Below are positions 4,640 through 5,911 of a stretch of 5,911 nt of DNA, piece after piece (the stretch's first letter is position 1; every line of letters begins with the position of its first letter). Source of the DNA: Syntrophomonadaceae bacterium. GTDB lineage: Bacteria; Bacillota; Syntrophomonadia; Syntrophomonadales; Syntrophomonadaceae. The position numbers and the translations under genes were made by a program. The notes below the pieces were generated by a model, which worked only from the letters and a program-made list of their open reading frames with translations, made no database searches and had not been told where the DNA came from. The stretch spans positions 1 through 5,911 of the forward strand of contig JAQUGU010000111.1 of the NCBI GenBank assembly GCA_028683995.1, read 5' to 3'.

Positions 4640-5812
4640 CTACCTTCCTCTAGTCCGGTTTTCATTAACATACAGAAAATAATCCATCAGGTTCTGCCAG
4701 TGAGTTGTACGTATATCATTTTCATCAAAGCTGGCGGGTTTAGAATTTATCTCAATAATCCACATGCGGCCGTTTTTATCTACCCCAATATCCAGGGATA
4801 ATACGGCCAGGGAGAGTCGCAATTCCTTTTCCAGTACTCCAGGTACCAGTAATCTGATTTCCTCCAGCTGCTCATCAACCTGTCTGCGAGTCAGGCTGGT
4901 AGAACCAAATACTTCACTAATTACGTCATTATAGGAGGCAGCACGCCCACCATTGGGAATGTGGGTGACAAATCGGTTTTTACCCGCCACCCTAACCGCA
5001 ACCCCGGTAAGCACCCATTCCCCCGCCCCATTCTTTTGAAACTGGGTTCTAATGTCAAAAATCTGTCCTTTGTACCTGGCCAGATCTATACCTCTTTGCA
5101 CCAGGTAGGCGTTCTCTGACAGATACTTTAGTTGGCGATACAAAGAATCAGGGGAGGAGCATTTCTTCCAATTCGTCCCTCCTTTTTTAGCTACCGCATA
5201 GGCGAACTGGCCATTGGATAAACGTTTAACCTTGACAATGCCTTTTCCCAGGCTACCGTAGCTGTATTTTAAAAATACTGCGGGGTATTTTTTGACCATA
5301 GTGGTTAAAGATTTATGATTGAAGCGGACAGTTTCTGGCAGCCATTTGGCGGTACTTTTTCTAATCCTCAGGGCTTTATATACCTCCCATTTGTTTAGGA
5401 AGCGAGAATTAAACAGATAAATTGATGGGTCTCGTTCAAATTGCCGCAGCAGTTGCTTAACCTGGCTTTGAGACTCTATGTTTCTGAAACGAATGCGATT
5501 GTAGATAATATCAGGAAACGGAAATAATCCCCTTCGCCACTGTCTTCCAGTCCATACAAATCCGCCTATTCTTCTTTTTCGCCATTCAACATCCCGAGCA
5601 AAAAAGAAATAGATAAAAATATTCTGTTTCTTACCGTAATCAACCATTTCTTTGAATAATCGAGATTTCTCTCCACCAGGAAGCCCCTTTTTGTTTGCAG
5701 TAGTCAATACTCCTACTATTACAGGAAGGGGGTTTTTCTTCTCATGCTGATTGGGTAGAGTACTGCTATGCAAATGACCTGACGGCCCTGGAATACGATT
5801 CAGCCTGACCAC
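4640..5812 (-). CDS. YheC/YheD-type ATP-grasp protein (spore-coat-associated family)
   Basis: This protein of up to 390 residues belongs to the ATP-grasp family typified by Bacillus YheC and YheD, which are linked to the spore coat. ATP-grasp enzymes activate a carboxylate as acyl phosphate and couple it to an amine. From residue 30 there is the family N-terminal strand and helix (VIVGVLTTANKKG; SRLFKEMVDYG), then PDIIYNRI (100-107). The nucleotide loop is FLKYSYGSLGKGI (180-192, Lys182); VQRGIDL (238-244) and FDIRTQF (252-258) follow; Asp341, Glu354 and Asn356 (WIIEINSKP) are placed as magnesium ligands. All key residues are present, so it is probably active. The start is uncertain: the GTG at 5812 is the only start codon between the upstream in-frame stop and the domain apart from a poor TTG at residue 14. 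AAAGGG abuts it with no spacing, and the first 27 residues look unlike the family. It is the first gene of an operon with the amidoligase. Confidence 0.87.
   Translation of the reverse strand: MVRLNRIPGPSGHLHSSTLPNQHEKKNPLPVIVGVLTTANKKGLPGGEKSRLFKEMVDYGKKQNIFIYFFFARDVEWRKRRIGGFVWTGRQWRRGLFPFPDIIYNRIRFRNIESQSQVKQLLRQFERDPSIYLFNSRFLNKWEVYKALRIRKSTAKWLPETVRFNHKSLTTMVKKYPAVFLKYSYGSLGKGIVKVKRLSNGQFAYAVAKKGGTNWKKCSSPDSLYRQLKYLSENAYLVQRGIDLARYKGQIFDIRTQFQKNGAGEWVLTGVAVRVAGKNRFVTHIPNGGRAASYNDVISEVFGSTSLTRRQVDEQLEEIRLLVPGVLEKELRLSLAVLSLDIGVDKNGRMWIIEINSKPASFDENDIRTTHWQNLMDYFLYVNENRTRGR
4643..4650 (-). promoter_or_regulatory. Ribosome binding site of the amidoligase gene, inside the ATP-grasp gene
   Basis: GAGGAAGG on the minus strand overlaps the last three sense codons (Arg388-Gly389-Arg390) of the ATP-grasp gene and lies 9 nt before the amidoligase ATG. 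Terminating ribosomes would cover it, which favours coupled translation of the two ligases. Confidence 0.8.
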
Positions 5813-5833
5813 CCCTTTAGTCTTTGTTAATGC

Positions 5834-5841
5834 ATAATATG
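5834..5841 (-). promoter_or_regulatory. Candidate -10 region for the ATP-grasp/amidoligase operon
   Basis: The minus strand carries CATATTAT (5841-5834). It can be read as a sigma-A-like TATTAT, or as CATnnTA, the -10 pattern of the forespore factor sigma-G; it also misses the sigma-E pattern by one base. No matching -35 box is convincing for any of these at the right distance (CTGACA lies 20 bp from TATTAT). Sporulation control would suit the gene family but is not shown by the sequence. Confidence 0.25.
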
Positions 5842-5847
5842 ACTAAT

Positions 5848-5872
5848 GCTAACAGTGAGTGTCAGGCTAACA
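5848..5872. repeat. Direct repeat upstream of the ATP-grasp gene
   Basis: GCTAACA occurs at 5848-5854 and 5866-5872, 18 bp apart, just upstream of the candidate -10 region. Spacing near two helical turns would suit a regulator-binding site, but 7-bp repeats in AT-rich DNA are weak evidence. Confidence 0.3.
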
Positions 5873-5887
5873 TTTCTAATTTAAAAC

Positions 5888-5911
5888 AAAAATACCGGCC
5901 ATTAGCCGGTA
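5888..5911 (-). terminator. Rho-independent terminator of an upstream minus-strand gene
   Basis: Read on the minus strand, TACCGGC and GCCGGTA (5911-5905 and 5899-5893) form a 7-bp stem with a 5-nt loop, followed by TTTTTGTTTT. It would end a minus-strand transcript entering from beyond the right edge and so isolates the ATP-grasp/amidoligase operon as its own unit. Confidence 0.8.

Overview
This window looks like a chromosomal segment of an endospore-forming, low-to-moderate GC Firmicute. A class Clostridia, Desulfotomaculum-like host is my inference. The support is strong AGGAGG-type ribosome binding sites, AT-rich sigma-A promoters with extended -10 elements, rho-independent terminators, and a YheC/YheD-type ATP-grasp gene of the kind associated with spore coats. 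No rRNA, tRNA, CRISPR array or insertion sequence is visible.

Layout. (1) Positions 1-317 hold the 3' end of a GNAT acetyltransferase gene on the + strand, followed by a short stretch (about 320-397) that may be a decayed small gene, then a strong terminator at 511-542. (2) A LysR-family regulator lies on the minus strand at 587-1525. Its real start is internal to the longest ORF, because its promoter -10 box sits right against the longer GTG start. (3) Diverging from it, a standalone DUF503/YlxP-like gene (1825-2127, +) has a good promoter and a structured leader of about 127 nt. (4) A secreted M14-fold zinc hydrolase of the AstE/AspA type follows (2245-3015, +). A long inverted repeat brackets its start codon. 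(5) On the minus strand a tight two-gene operon runs inward from the right: a YheC/YheD-type ATP-grasp protein (5812-4640), then, after 6 bp, a phiEco32-like COOH-NH2 amidoligase (4633-3020). The amidoligase converges on the hydrolase gene with only 4 bp between stop codons. A terminator from an upstream minus-strand gene lies at the right edge.

How the genes may work together. Two different ATP-dependent ligase folds (ATP-grasp, and the glutamine-synthetase-like gamma-glutamyl-cysteine-ligase fold) are encoded back to back and probably translationally coupled. That suggests a two-step peptide or amide tagging pathway, probably acting on the spore surface or a spore metabolite. The product is unknown. 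The amidoligase carries an Arg/Ser/Thr-rich, almost acid-free tail of about 87 residues that could be a localisation or substrate segment. The convergent secreted hydrolase belongs to a fold that breaks amide bonds, so a make/break relation is possible but is only a hypothesis.

The most interesting material is the paired ligase operon and its unusual tail, the inverted repeat around the hydrolase start, the two adjacent hairpins in the shared 3' region of the convergent genes, and the structured leader of the DUF503 gene.
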